The notes: generated by a model not told the origin, from the letters alone. A stretch of 64,000 bases of DNA from CAZNOG01 sp964574635 (GCA_964574635.1 CAZNOG010000002.1:194062-258061); one strand, 5' to 3'; shown: positions 26,969-36,249, counted from the first letter of the stretch. A program made the numbers and translations.

Positions 26969-27771
26969 CATTTTTCCTTGCGGTCATCGCCCCACCCCTT
27001 CAGGTTTACCAGCAACTGCCCGTCTTCGAACTTCACCTTGTCGGAAGCCAGAAAATCCGACATCATGGAGTGCTTCGCGACTTCGTCGGGGGTGCCGAGA
27101 GCGTAACCGCCTTTGCCGCCCAAGAGCAAAACGCGGTCTACGAAGCGGAAAGCCAAGGTCAGATCGTGGGAGGTGAGCAGCACGGTTTTGCCGTGGTCTT
27201 TGGCGAGGGACCGCAAAAGGATCATGAGCTCCAAGGTGGCCGGCACGTCGAGGTGTGCTGCCGGCTCGTCGAGCATGAGGATGGGCGTGTCTTGCGCCAG
27301 CAATTTTGCCAGTAGGGATTTTTTGAACTCGCCGTCGCTGAGGTAGACCACCTGTTCTTTTGCGAAGCGTCGGATGCCGGTGACTTCCATGGCGTGCGTC
27401 ACGGCGTCGCGATCGACTTTGGACAACCTGCCGAAGAGGCCGGCGTAGGGTTGGCGCCCCAAGGCGACGAGTTCTTCGACCGTCAATCCCGGCACGCGTG
27501 AGAAATCGCTGAACAGGGCCGCCGCGATGCGGGGTCTTTCCCTCCGCGATATCTCTTCGAGGGCCTTGCCCTTCCACCGCACCACGCCTTCACCGGGCGA
27601 TTGTATGCCCGACAATACGCGGAGCAAGCTCGACTTTCCCGCGCCGTTTCTGCCCATGATGGCCAGGGTGGATCCCGGCGCCATGCCGATGCGGAATTCC
27701 TTCAGCAATACCCTTTCCACCTCCTTTCGGTGGTAGGCGATCCGGATATTTTCCGCTTCGAGTGCCTTCAT
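26968..27771 (-). CDS. ABC transporter ATP-binding protein, FecE/BtuD-like
   Basis: Cytoplasmic ATPase of a metal-chelate (siderophore, haem or cobalamin) importer, 267 residues. Walker A is IMGRNGAGKSSLL, Walker B ILMLDEPAAHLD and the H-loop LTSHD. The signature motif reads YLSDGEFKK, with Asp where LSGGE is usual. The ATG at 27771 overlaps the permease stop as ATGA; the frame is open further upstream but that part is inside the permease gene. Together with the FecCD permease and the binding lipoprotein at 31.3-32.5 kb it makes a complete importer. The ligand is not predictable. Confidence 0.9.
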   Translation of the reverse strand: MKALEAENIRIAYHRKEVERVLLKEFRIGMAPGSTLAIMGRNGAGKSSLLRVLSGIQSPGEGVVRWKGKALEEISRRERPRIAAALFSDFSRVPGLTVEELVALGRQPYAGLFGRLSKVDRDAVTHAMEVTGIRRFAKEQVVYLSDGEFKKSLLAKLLAQDTPILMLDEPAAHLDVPATLELMILLRSLAKDHGKTVLLTSHDLTLAFRFVDRVLLLGGKGGYALGTPDEVAKHSMMSDFLASDKVKFEDGQLLVNLKGWGDDRKEK

Positions 27772-28763
27772 ACGGAAATCGTTCTGGCGCGTCCCGAGAG
27801 GATGAGGTAGATCACCACGGGGGCGCCCATGAAAGCGGTCACGGTATTCAAGGGCAAAGCCGAATCCAGGCCCGGCAATCGGGCGATGATGTCGCAACCC
27901 AAGGCCATGACGCCGCCCATGATCATGGAAAACGGAAGGATGACGCGGTGATTGACCGTGCGGAAAATGAAGCGCGCCAAGTGCGGCGCCGCCAAGCCGA
28001 TGAAAGCCACCGGACCGCAAAAAGCGGTGACCACGCCCACCATGACACCGGTCGCGCCCATGAGGGCAAACCGCAATCCGAGGATGTTCACGCCCATGGT
28101 TTTGGCGTGTACCTCACCGGGCAACAGACTGTTGAGGGCTTTGATCCATACGGGAGAGATGGCCATGACAGCCAACAAGGGCACGGCGTACACCGGCATG
28201 GATGCCCGCGTAACGTTTGCGAAGGTGCCGAAACCCCAGAAAACGTAGGCTTGCAAAGACACTCTGTCGGAAAACGACTGGAGCAAACTCACCAAGGCGG
28301 AGGCGAAAAAGCCCAGCATCAACCCCACGATGAGTACGGCGGTGACGTCGGAGAAACGCTGCGCCGCAAAGAGGATAAACACCAGAACGACACCCGCCCC
28401 CACCACCGCGGCCGTGACTACCGACCACTGCGCCACTGCGGCGGTGCCTCCGGCGAGGGTCACTGCGGCCACGGCCAATGAAGCGCCCGAGGTCAATCCA
28501 AGGACGGAAGGCCCGGCGAGGGGATTTCGAAACAGCGTTTGCATAAACAATCCGCTCAGTGCCAAGGCCGCCCCTCCGAGCAAGGCGGTGAACGTCCGGG
28601 GCAATCGGGAATCGAGAACGATGACGCGCTCGGTATCGGTCAATGCGCCGGACCATATAGAATCTATGGGGATCGATACGGAACCCAGTACCACCGAAAG
28701 CAAAAACAATGGGGGCAACAGACCCGCCACGGCCCAAAACTTCCACTTGTCGGTTCCTCGCAT
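27768..28763 (-). CDS. FecCD-family ABC importer permease
   Basis: A 331-residue inner-membrane permease with about ten hydrophobic helices. The FecCD signatures SRLPRTFTALLGGAALALSG, QTLFRNPLAGPSVLGLTSGA and FIGLAAPHLARFIF are present. The gene starts 4 nt after a consensus TATCTTTG box, giving a leaderless prediction, and overlaps the downstream ATPase gene by 4 nt. It probably imports an iron-siderophore, haem or corrinoid. The divergent TPR regulator begins about 230 bp away. Confidence 0.92.
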   Translation of the reverse strand: MRGTDKWKFWAVAGLLPPLFLLSVVLGSVSIPIDSIWSGALTDTERVIVLDSRLPRTFTALLGGAALALSGLFMQTLFRNPLAGPSVLGLTSGASLAVAAVTLAGGTAAVAQWSVVTAAVVGAGVVLVFILFAAQRFSDVTAVLIVGLMLGFFASALVSLLQSFSDRVSLQAYVFWGFGTFANVTRASMPVYAVPLLAVMAISPVWIKALNSLLPGEVHAKTMGVNILGLRFALMGATGVMVGVVTAFCGPVAFIGLAAPHLARFIFRTVNHRVILPFSMIMGGVMALGCDIIARLPGLDSALPLNTVTAFMGAPVVIYLILSGRARTISV

Positions 28764-28767
28764 TCGA

Positions 28768-28775
28768 CAAAGATA
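28768..28775 (-). promoter_or_regulatory. -7 promoter box TATCTTTG of the FecCD permease
   Basis: Exact TAnnTTTG with only TCGA between it and the ATG at 28763. It drives the permease-ATPase pair and predicts a leaderless message. Confidence 0.7.
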
Positions 28776-28995
28776 AAAGGTAAGGCGAATGGTCGCCGAT
28801 AAATCGGGAAGGGAAAGAAAGTGGACGGACGGCCCGAATTTTTCGGTCGGAAATTCGACGCATTGGATTCAACTTCCCCGGCGATTGCATGGAAACGATG
28901 CGGCAGGAAAGGGTTGGGAAGACGAAGTGATCTGTATAAATCAAATCGCCTTATGTCGTTGATTCCTTGGATTTCTCGCGATTGGGAATTACTTT

Positions 28996-30948
28996 GTGGC
29001 CGTGAAACGATCGGGGTATTTAAGGATCTTGTGGTTCGTGGCGGTGCTCTTCCCATTCGGGGCTGCCGGGGTGTATGCGCAGGACGTGCAGTCGTTCGGC
29101 GTGGGTACTGAGCGCGGGTATGAGTTAGCTCCTACGGACACGGCGCTGATCACAAAATTCAACGAAGCCAGTCTGAATTTGATAAGGGATGGTCTTTACG
29201 ACAAGGCCATCACCACCGCAGAATCGGCGGTGGAAATATCCCGCGCAACGGAAAATCCCAAGGGAGAAGCGTTGGGGTATTATTACTTGGCGCTGAGTTG
29301 GTACCACAAGGGAAATTTTTCCGAGTCGTTGAAAAACCACAAGAAGTCTTTGGACTTGAGTCGGGAGCTGGGCGACAAGTACCGCACGGGAAAATCGCAT
29401 TACGCCATTGGGCAAGTCCTTCGACGGCAAGGACTTTACCCCGAGGCGTTGCGGAATTTTCTCGAGGCCGTTGAGATACAACGGGAACTCGGCTCCCGGG
29501 AAGACCTTGCCCAGGCCTACCTCGGTATCGCGGGATTGTACGGGAGCTACGACGAGCACGCCAAGGGATTGAAATACTACGGTACCGCGAAGGAGATCAT
29601 GGAGGAAATCGGAAACTACCGGAGCATGGCGGACTGCCTCGTGTGTATGGGGAGATCGTTAGACGCCATGGGAGAATCGGAGGAGGCCTTGGGCAAATTC
29701 ACGGAAGCGCTGGCCCTTCAGGAGAAATTGAACAACTTCCTCGGCGCTTCTTACGCGCGCACCAGCATGGGAATCGCCTACCGCAACATGGGCGATTACG
29801 ACAAGGCGTTGAGGGAACACCGCTTGGCAGTGGAACTGCGCAAGAATGCCGGGGATGTGGCGGACGGAATCGCCTATGCCCGCAACAACATCGGTTACGT
29901 GTATGAAGCGCAGGGGAATTTCGAAGCGGCCTTGGAAGAGTTTTCCGCTTCGCACGAACTGTACCAAAGCGTGGGACACGAAACCGGCATCGCCTGGGCG
30001 AAATACTGCATTGGCAAAATGCATTTGAAGCTGGGTAGAGCTGCCGAAGCGCACGAAATCCTGCTCGAGGCGCTGGAAATCGCGAAGAAAACGGAAACGG
30101 AGGTCGTCATCCGCAACGCGCTCGGCGAGTTGGCGAAGGCAGACAGCGTATTGGGCGATCCTTGGTCGGCCCTCGCCTACCACAAAATGTACATCGCCCA
30201 CAGGGACAGCATTTTCAACAAGACCAACACCGGGAAGATGTTGCTTTCGGAACTTCAGCACGAGTTCGACGTCAAAGCGGCGGAGGCCCGCGCGGAACAA
30301 GAGAAGCATTTGGCCACGGTGAAGTTGCGAAGCGGTTTGCTTTCGATGTCCTTGTTGGTCTGCGCCTTGATTTTGTTTGCCTTGCTGTACATCACGAGGC
30401 TGAAGAAAAAGAAAGAACGACAGATCATGGCGGCGGACGAGCGGATTTCCAAGCTGGAAAAAGAGCGGTTGGCCATGGAGTTGGAGCAGGCCAAACGGGA
30501 CGTGCACGAATTCATCCGTCGAATTGAAGAGAAGAACCGCCTCGTCCACCGGTTTTCTTCTCAATTGAAGAAATTGAAGAACGGTCACGGCGACCGGGGT
30601 AAAGTTTTGGGTGGTGCCGTCGCGGAATTGCGCGCCTCGCGCATCCTGACGGACGAAGATTGGAAGGTGTTTCGAAGGGGGTTCAACAAGATCTATCCGG
30701 ACTTCGCCATGGACGTCAAGTCCCAGCACCCGGGGATCACCCCTTCACAAATGCGCTACTTGATGATGACCAAGATCGGATTCACGCATAAAGAGATGGC
30801 CGTGGCATTGGGCATCTCGACCGATGCGGTGCGGGTGACGTGGAACAGGGTAAAGAAGAGTCTCGGCGGCAGAATGGACGACAAGCCGCTGGACTTGCTC
30901 AACCGATTGGAGCAGCGGGAAGCGGAATTGACGGTGAAACAGGCGTAG
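28996..30948 (+). CDS. Membrane-anchored TPR protein with C-terminal LuxR-like helix-turn-helix
   Basis: A 650-residue regulator-like protein. It has an export segment (YLRILWFVAVLFPFGAAGVYAQ), then seven or so tetratricopeptide repeats (about 45-400; for example ALGYYYLALSWYHKGNFSESL), which would be periplasmic. A single transmembrane helix follows (LLSMSLLVCALILFALLYI, about 450-470), then a cytoplasmic coiled coil. The C-terminal HTH reads ITPSQMRYLMMTKIGFTHKE, then VALGISTDAVRVTWNRVKKSLGG. It would carry an outside signal directly to DNA or a partner. The start is GTG at 28996, or GTG at 29002. It is divergent from the importer genes, so it may sense the imported ligand or envelope state; that is inference. 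Confidence 0.82.
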   Translation: MAVKRSGYLRILWFVAVLFPFGAAGVYAQDVQSFGVGTERGYELAPTDTALITKFNEASLNLIRDGLYDKAITTAESAVEISRATENPKGEALGYYYLALSWYHKGNFSESLKNHKKSLDLSRELGDKYRTGKSHYAIGQVLRRQGLYPEALRNFLEAVEIQRELGSREDLAQAYLGIAGLYGSYDEHAKGLKYYGTAKEIMEEIGNYRSMADCLVCMGRSLDAMGESEEALGKFTEALALQEKLNNFLGASYARTSMGIAYRNMGDYDKALREHRLAVELRKNAGDVADGIAYARNNIGYVYEAQGNFEAALEEFSASHELYQSVGHETGIAWAKYCIGKMHLKLGRAAEAHEILLEALEIAKKTETEVVIRNALGELAKADSVLGDPWSALAYHKMYIAHRDSIFNKTNTGKMLLSELQHEFDVKAAEARAEQEKHLATVKLRSGLLSMSLLVCALILFALLYITRLKKKKERQIMAADERISKLEKERLAMELEQAKRDVHEFIRRIEEKNRLVHRFSSQLKKLKNGHGDRGKVLGGAVAELRASRILTDEDWKVFRRGFNKIYPDFAMDVKSQHPGITPSQMRYLMMTKIGFTHKEMAVALGISTDAVRVTWNRVKKSLGGRMDDKPLDLLNRLEQREAELTVKQA

Positions 30949-31069
30949 GGTGACGGCCCGTGTCGGCCCTTTCCAGGATCAGGGTGAAGAGACCCTTAAA
31001 CGAGTCTACAACGCGGTGTCATGGACGAAGGGCTGTTGACGACCGACCTGAACTCGTTTCCACATTCGG

Positions 31070-31144
31070 CTGTGGGTCATGCTGAACTCGTTTCAGCATC
31101 TCTTTTAAACGCTTCTCCACTGTGGGTCATGCTGAACTTGTTTC
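31070..31144. repeat. REP-like palindromes left of the gap
   Basis: Two tandem units share CTGTGGGTCATGCTGAACT. The first completes the hairpin GCTGAA-CTCGT-TTCAGC. The second is cut by the N run after TTTC. They belong to the same family as the copies right of the gap and at 63.4-64 kb. Confidence 0.7.
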
Positions 31145-31244
31145 NNNNNNNNNNNNNNNNNNNNNNNNNNNNNNNNNNNNNNNNNNNNNNNNNNNNNNNN
31201 NNNNNNNNNNNNNNNNNNNNNNNNNNNNNNNNNNNNNNNNNNNN
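31145..31244. other. Assembly gap of 100 Ns
   Basis: Exactly 100 N, the usual placeholder for a gap of unknown length. Both flanks are REP-like repeats, which explains the break. Content, size and even adjacency across it are unverified. Confidence 0.99.
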
Positions 31245-31323
31245 CCTGAAACAAGTTCAGGGTGACCTTAGGCGTTGAATGAACCTCAGGGTGAAGAGAT
31301 CCTGAAACAAGTTCAGGGTGACC
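31245..31323. repeat. REP-like palindromes right of the gap
   Basis: Two copies of CCTGAA-ACAAG-TTCAGG followed by GTGACC, at 31245-31267 and 31301-31323. The stem is 6 bp and the loop ACAAG, as in the 63-64 kb copies, but the stem sequence differs. Confidence 0.75.
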
Positions 31324-31339
31324 GCTGTTCCACCCCCAT

Positions 31340-32485
31340 CTACTCCACCGGCCGGAAGTAGTGGAACTCTCCCTCGCCGGTGCCGTGGAAAATCCGAATG
31401 AGGTCGGTGAGGATGACGTGAGGCTCTACCACGGCGCGACCGAAATAATCGACTTTCATGGAATTGCAGACGAAAACCTTGCCCTCGCGGAAGGCGCGCA
31501 AGGAAGCGTACCGCTCGTCCATGGCCTTCAACTGATCCAACGTAAAATCATCTTCCGAAGCGAGGATCAAACCCCAGTAATCGGCGTCGGAAACCGCGGC
31601 CAATGCGGCTTCGAAATCCAATTGCGCATTGCCTTCCCACTGCCTGTCGGAAAAAACGTAATCGGCGCCGGCATCGCGGAAAAACGTCGCCAAGTACGAA
31701 TTGCCGCCGGGGGCGTACCAAAAGTCGCCGTACCGGCTGCCGGCGAAAACCCTGGGTCTGCCCGTCGAGGTATCCACCTTCTCGGCGGCATCGAGGTAGG
31801 CTCGCTCGATTTCACGAAAGGCCGCCTGCGCCTCTTCCAACCGATCGGTCAGGGCGCCGAAAACCAACAGCCATTCCGCCCGACCCAAAGGATGGGGTTC
31901 CAAGTACTCGGTCAAGATCACCGTGGAGACGCCAAGGGAGGCGATGCGGTCCAAATCGGCTTCCCCGTAGTCGTTGGACAAAAACACGTCGGGATTCACC
32001 GAAAGGAGCTTCTCGGTATCCACGCGCTCGCCGGATACGATTTCACGGATTTCGCCCCTGCGGATGCGGGCCGACAATTCTTCGTCCATCACGCGATCGC
32101 CGTGGCCGATGGCCGCGATGAGTGACGATGCCCCGATGCGCTGTAAATACGGTGGAAAGGTGGTGGAGCCGAGTGCGAGGCGGCGTACGGGCAATTCCAC
32201 GCCCGATCTCTCTTCGGGATGCGAACCGAAATTGTACCTATGCAGTACCTCGCCGCTGCTGTCTCGTGGATCGGAAACCTCCAGCAAAAACGCGTTCGCC
32301 GCGGTATCCGACCACAGTTTGAATCCCTTGGCATAGCCGATTTCCACAGGCGAGTACCCTTCCGTTTCAGATCGGGTTGTGACCGGGTCCGAGCCACACC
32401 CACAAAACACCAAAACAACTGCGCACATCCATGCGGAACGCATAGCGTAGCGCGTAACGCGACTGAACAAAAGTTGGATTACCAT
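31340..32485 (-). CDS. Periplasmic metal-chelate binding lipoprotein (FecB/BtuF-like)
   Basis: Solute-binding component for the FecCDE-type importer at 27-28.8 kb. The 381-residue protein has a long n-region, a hydrophobic stretch and a lipoprotein-like site (VVLVFCGCGSDP). The type III binding-protein body contains RRLALGSTTFPPYLQRIG, VNPDVFLSNDYGEADLDRIA and VVEPHVILTDLIRIFHG. The start shown is supported by a TATTTTTG box 4 nt upstream; MRSAWMC further in is an alternative. The lipobox codons coincide with a copy of the G/T-rich repeat motif (32394-32416). The gap and a TPR gene separate it from the permease. Confidence 0.85.
   Translation of the reverse strand: MVIQLLFSRVTRYAMRSAWMCAVVLVFCGCGSDPVTTRSETEGYSPVEIGYAKGFKLWSDTAANAFLLEVSDPRDSSGEVLHRYNFGSHPEERSGVELPVRRLALGSTTFPPYLQRIGASSLIAAIGHGDRVMDEELSARIRRGEIREIVSGERVDTEKLLSVNPDVFLSNDYGEADLDRIASLGVSTVILTEYLEPHPLGRAEWLLVFGALTDRLEEAQAAFREIERAYLDAAEKVDTSTGRPRVFAGSRYGDFWYAPGGNSYLATFFRDAGADYVFSDRQWEGNAQLDFEAALAAVSDADYWGLILASEDDFTLDQLKAMDERYASLRAFREGKVFVCNSMKVDYFGRAVVEPHVILTDLIRIFHGTGEGEFHYFRPVE
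32394..32416 (-). repeat. G/T-rich motif copy inside the binding-lipoprotein gene
   Basis: Read on the minus strand, GTTTTGGTGTTTTGTGGGTG encodes the end of the signal peptide and the lipobox. It may be coincidence of a hydrophobic, Cys/Gly-rich stretch or a repeat taken into the gene. Confidence 0.4.
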
Positions 32486-32489
32486 GCGT

Positions 32490-32497
32490 CAAAAATA
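32490..32497 (-). promoter_or_regulatory. -7 promoter box TATTTTTG of the binding lipoprotein
   Basis: Exact TAnnTTTG with only ACGC before the ATG at 32485; predicts a leaderless mRNA. It lies in the 23-bp gap after the response-regulator gene. Confidence 0.65.
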
Positions 32498-32508
32498 GGG
32501 CAATCCGG

Positions 32509-33165
32509 TCATTCCCAAAGTTTGCGGCCCTTGCCGTAGACTTTGTTCACCGCCTCCATTCGCGACTGCACCTGAAGTTTTTCATACAGGTTTCGTACAT
32601 GCGTGCGCACGGTTTCTTCACTGATGAACAGTTGGGCGGCGATCTCCTTGTACCGATCGCCGCGGCTCAGCAATTCGAGGATTTCCCGCTGGCGGGCCGT
32701 GAGTTTTTCCAATTCATCGGCGGGTGCCTCGACTCGGCGGAAGTTTTCCACCAATTTGCGCGCGATCGACGGGGAAATCGGCGAGCCCCCTCGGTACACC
32801 TCCTTCACCGAATCGACGATGCCCTCGATGGCACGGTGCTTCAATACGTAGCCCACGGCGCCGGCTTTGATGCTTTCGAACAAACGGTCGTCGTCTTCGA
32901 AAACGGTGCACATGCTGAAATGCAACCCGGGATGGCGCTCCTTCATGCGGCGTACGCACTCGATGCCCGACAGCCCGGGAAGTTGGATGTCCATGACCAC
33001 CACGTCGCAGGGCGAGTCCTCGAATCGCTCCATGAACTCCTCCGCGCTGCCGTACACGCCCACCAATTCCAACCCGTCGCCGGTGCGCAGGCAGTCGGCC
33101 AACAGTTTTTGGTAATCGAGGTCGTCTTCCACCAGACTGACACGTATTGTTTCCATTGGATTCAC
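32509..33165 (-). CDS. NarL/FixJ-family response regulator
   Basis: A 218-residue two-component regulator. The receiver domain (1-125) has the acidic pair in SLVEDDLD, phospho-acceptor Asp59 in VVVMDIQLPGLSG, and the conserved Lys in AVGYVLKHR. The C-terminal LuxR-type HTH is LTARQREILELLSRGDRYKE, then IAAQLFISEETVRTHVRNLYEKLQV. It follows the sensor kinase gene by about 9 nt on the same strand, so they are a cognate pair. Target genes are unknown; nearby candidates are the SusCD/amylase genes or the FecB gene immediately downstream. Confidence 0.92.
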   Translation of the reverse strand: MNPMETIRVSLVEDDLDYQKLLADCLRTGDGLELVGVYGSAEEFMERFEDSPCDVVVMDIQLPGLSGIECVRRMKERHPGLHFSMCTVFEDDDRLFESIKAGAVGYVLKHRAIEGIVDSVKEVYRGGSPISPSIARKLVENFRRVEAPADELEKLTARQREILELLSRGDRYKEIAAQLFISEETVRTHVRNLYEKLQVQSRMEAVNKVYGKGRKLWE

Positions 33166-33174
33166 GGTTTAAAA

Positions 33175-36168
33175 TTACGCGGTGCTTTCCGTCTTCCCCT
33201 TTTCGTGGTAATTGCCCGCGAGCTCTCCCACGATCACCACGGTGGTTCCACGGCCTGGTTCAGAGCGGATTTCGGCGGTCAATCCCGATTCGTCCGCCCG
33301 TCTTTCCAAGTTTTTCAACCCCGCCCCGCTGTGGTGGCCCTCCCGGTCGAAACCCACGCCGTCGTCGGTGATTTCGAGTCGAAAACCGCCCTGTTCACTG
33401 CAGGAGAAACGCACGGTGACAACCGAGGCGCCGGAGTGCTTCAGGATGTTGTTCAGCGATTCCTTGTAAATCATCAGAAGATTTCGGCGCAAATCCGGTT
33501 CGATCAAAAACTCCGGGATGCGATCGGGAGCGGTGAAGCGCACTTGCATGTCGCCCTCTTCTAAAAATCCGTACGCATAGGCGCGGAACCAGGCGACCAT
33601 CCTGGGCAGCCGATCGTATTCCGAATTGACGGTCCACACCACTTCCGACAACCCGTTGAGCGCCCGTTCCGACAGCTCCGCAATGCGTTCGTAGTGCCCC
33701 TCGCCGGTTTCGGACGCACTTTTGCTCAGCAGCATTTTGATCTTCGAAAGGTCGGAACCCACGTCGTCGTGGATATCCCGTGCAATTCTCCTCCTCAACT
33801 GGTCCATCTGCTTCTGACGCTCGAAAACCAACAATTTCCGTCGGTATTTGGCGGTGGAAATGCGTTGTATGACCAAAGTAAACAGCGAAATGCCCAACAG
33901 CACGGCCGATGAAGAAAACCACCACTCCCTGTAAAAGGGCGGCGAAATCCGGAATTCCGAAGCCAGGGCTTCTTCTTGTACGTACCCGTTGGCGCCTTTG
34001 GATCGGGTGTACAAGGCGTACTGTCCCGGCGGCAGTGCGGTGTACCGAATGCGGTTGTCCTCGCCAAGGGTTGTCCATCCGCTGTCGACACCCGCGAGCT
34101 TCACCTGCAATTGCACTTTGTCGGGATTGGCCCATTCCAGCACATCCCATTCGAAAACGAAATTCCTTTCCATGCTCTTCAGGTGTCCTTGCAAACGCGA
34201 GAGGTCGCTTTCGGCGTCGTTGATCCACAGCCGCGACAAATGGATCGTGGCGTGGACGGGGGGTGGTGCGGTTTCCTCGCCGCGGAAAATGTTCAGTCCA
34301 CCTACCCCGCCGAACACCAAACGGCCGTCGGGCATGCGCAGAAAGCACCGCCCGTTGAATTCATTGGATTGAAGTCCGTCGCGGTGGTGGTACGTGCGCA
34401 CATAGTCGGTGCGGGGATCCAGTGCAAAGAGCCCGCGGTGTGTGCTGCCCCAAAGCAGTCCCCCGCTTTCCACCACTCCGTATACGTAATCGTCGGGCAG
34501 TCCTTCTTTCTTTCCGTAGCGGCGGAGTATTTTGAGGTTTTGTGGGTGTAACTCGAGAAGCCCGTTTTTCGATGATGCCCACACCTCTCCCGACTCGGAA
34601 ATGTGCGTGCTCCGCATCCCGTATGCGGCGTAGCCACTATCCGAGCGGAGGGGATTCCCCTCTTCGTCGAACACGAAAACGCCCATGGAAGTGGTGCACC
34701 ACAGCTCGCCATCACCGGCGAAAAGGTGGAACACGTCTCCATCCATCACGAGCTCCGGCGGTCCTCCCTTTTCGGGAGAAAATCGGTAAAGCCCTCTTTC
34801 GGTGGCCACTACCACGCCACCATTCCACCTCACCGCTTGGCGGCATCGGTGGTTCAGCAAGTGGGTCAACGGTTCGTACCGCGCCTCTCCACTACGACGC
34901 AGCATCCACAACCCGGTTTCCGTGGCGGCGAGCAACATATCCCGGGAATGGGGAAACAAGGCGTACACGTCACTACCGACGGTGGCCGGAAATCGAAGCG
35001 GGGTGAATTTCCCTTTGTCCAATTCGAGGAGGAAGGCACCCCCTAAATACGTGCCCACCAGCAGGGAGTTTTCGTCCTGCACAGCCAGCGACCGTATGAA
35101 AGAATGCGTCAATCCCGGCACGTAGGGATCGTCTTTCGTAATCTTTCGAAAGCCCGTGCCGACGTGGACGCTTACCGCGCCGGCTCCCTCCACGCCCAGC
35201 CAAACGAGGCCGTCGTCGGCGGAGTAAATTTCCGACACGGTGTGCAAGTCGAGGTCGCCGCGACCGTGAACGGACAGCCGGGGCCGCACGGGTTCCAAAG
35301 GATTTCCTTCCATATCCAACCGCTGTAAACCCACGCCCAAAATCCCCACCCATATTTCCACGCCGTTTACGATGGCGAAGGACAGCACCCGCCCACCGAA
35401 GGAGTTCAACGCCGTCCATCCACCCGATGCTTTTCGGTAGAGCCAAAGCGTGGAATCCGCGGCCACGTACACGTGTTCCGAAATTACCTCGACTTGATTC
35501 ACCTTGGGAATGCCTCTTCTTCCATAGGTCGGCACCGCGAGTTCGCGTTGTTCGGCCGTTTCGAGATCGATCTCGACCAATCGGCTCATCCCCTTCGCCA
35601 ACCACAGTTCCCGACCCGAAAGGGCGAGCATTTTGCCGTCGTAATGCGCCAATTCCGCTTGCACGGGATACGTCTCGGTAATGTGTCCGTTATGGGGATT
35701 CATGGCAAAAACCCCGTGCCGGGCGTGCCATCCGATGAGCCTGTCGCGGTACTCGCCCACCGGAATGCAAAACACCTTGGGCAGGGGCACATCACCAATG
35801 CGGTCCATGGGTTCGTCGGCGCCGAAAGGAAAGACTTTCAACCCGTCGTCGCTTCCCACCCACGTGTTGCCCGCGTCGTCGCAAAACAGTGAGCGTACGG
35901 CATTGGCACTGGGCACGGAGCTGTGGTCCAAGTCCTGCTTGAAAACCTCTATGGATCGGGTGGTGAGCTTGTTGAGTCCGTCGCCGGTGCCTACCCACAC
36001 GTAGCCGTCACGATCTTTTCGGATGTGGTACACGGACGACTGCGACAAGCCCTCGCCGGTGGTGTACATGGACGCGGGATAATGGCAAAGGCCCTGTGCC
36101 GAAACCACCGAAACGGCCGCACAGGACACACCAAGCGCAAGTATCCATTTGAAAGCACCCCCGATCAC
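33175..36168 (-). CDS. Two-component sensor histidine kinase with beta-propeller and Y_Y_Y sensor
   Basis: A 997-residue sensor. It has a signal peptide and a large periplasmic region (about 25-690) of two-component-regulator propeller repeats (for example DGYVWVGTGDGLNKL, GNTWVGSDDGLKVF). A Y_Y_Y domain with LPPGQYALYTRSKGANG follows, then a transmembrane helix near 745-770. The HisKA_3 domain has the phosphorylated His at about 800 in RRRIARDIHDDVGSDLSKIK, and the HATPase has NNILKHSG, ITDDGVGF and GAGLKNLERRADE. It lacks the AraC output of hybrid HTCS proteins and passes phosphate to the adjacent NarL-type regulator. The start is GTG. The ligand is unknown; relatives often sense oligosaccharides. 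Confidence 0.9.
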   Translation of the reverse strand: MIGGAFKWILALGVSCAAVSVVSAQGLCHYPASMYTTGEGLSQSSVYHIRKDRDGYVWVGTGDGLNKLTTRSIEVFKQDLDHSSVPSANAVRSLFCDDAGNTWVGSDDGLKVFPFGADEPMDRIGDVPLPKVFCIPVGEYRDRLIGWHARHGVFAMNPHNGHITETYPVQAELAHYDGKMLALSGRELWLAKGMSRLVEIDLETAEQRELAVPTYGRRGIPKVNQVEVISEHVYVAADSTLWLYRKASGGWTALNSFGGRVLSFAIVNGVEIWVGILGVGLQRLDMEGNPLEPVRPRLSVHGRGDLDLHTVSEIYSADDGLVWLGVEGAGAVSVHVGTGFRKITKDDPYVPGLTHSFIRSLAVQDENSLLVGTYLGGAFLLELDKGKFTPLRFPATVGSDVYALFPHSRDMLLAATETGLWMLRRSGEARYEPLTHLLNHRCRQAVRWNGGVVVATERGLYRFSPEKGGPPELVMDGDVFHLFAGDGELWCTTSMGVFVFDEEGNPLRSDSGYAAYGMRSTHISESGEVWASSKNGLLELHPQNLKILRRYGKKEGLPDDYVYGVVESGGLLWGSTHRGLFALDPRTDYVRTYHHRDGLQSNEFNGRCFLRMPDGRLVFGGVGGLNIFRGEETAPPPVHATIHLSRLWINDAESDLSRLQGHLKSMERNFVFEWDVLEWANPDKVQLQVKLAGVDSGWTTLGEDNRIRYTALPPGQYALYTRSKGANGYVQEEALASEFRISPPFYREWWFSSSAVLLGISLFTLVIQRISTAKYRRKLLVFERQKQMDQLRRRIARDIHDDVGSDLSKIKMLLSKSASETGEGHYERIAELSERALNGLSEVVWTVNSEYDRLPRMVAWFRAYAYGFLEEGDMQVRFTAPDRIPEFLIEPDLRRNLLMIYKESLNNILKHSGASVVTVRFSCSEQGGFRLEITDDGVGFDREGHHSGAGLKNLERRADESGLTAEIRSEPGRGTTVVIVGELAGNYHEKGKTESTA

Positions 36169-36249
36169 ATCAACTGAAATTGAACCACGCCAATTTAAGT
36201 CAATTTCGCTTTAGGACAAACAGATAGGCTGATCGGGTCGTGCATGGGA

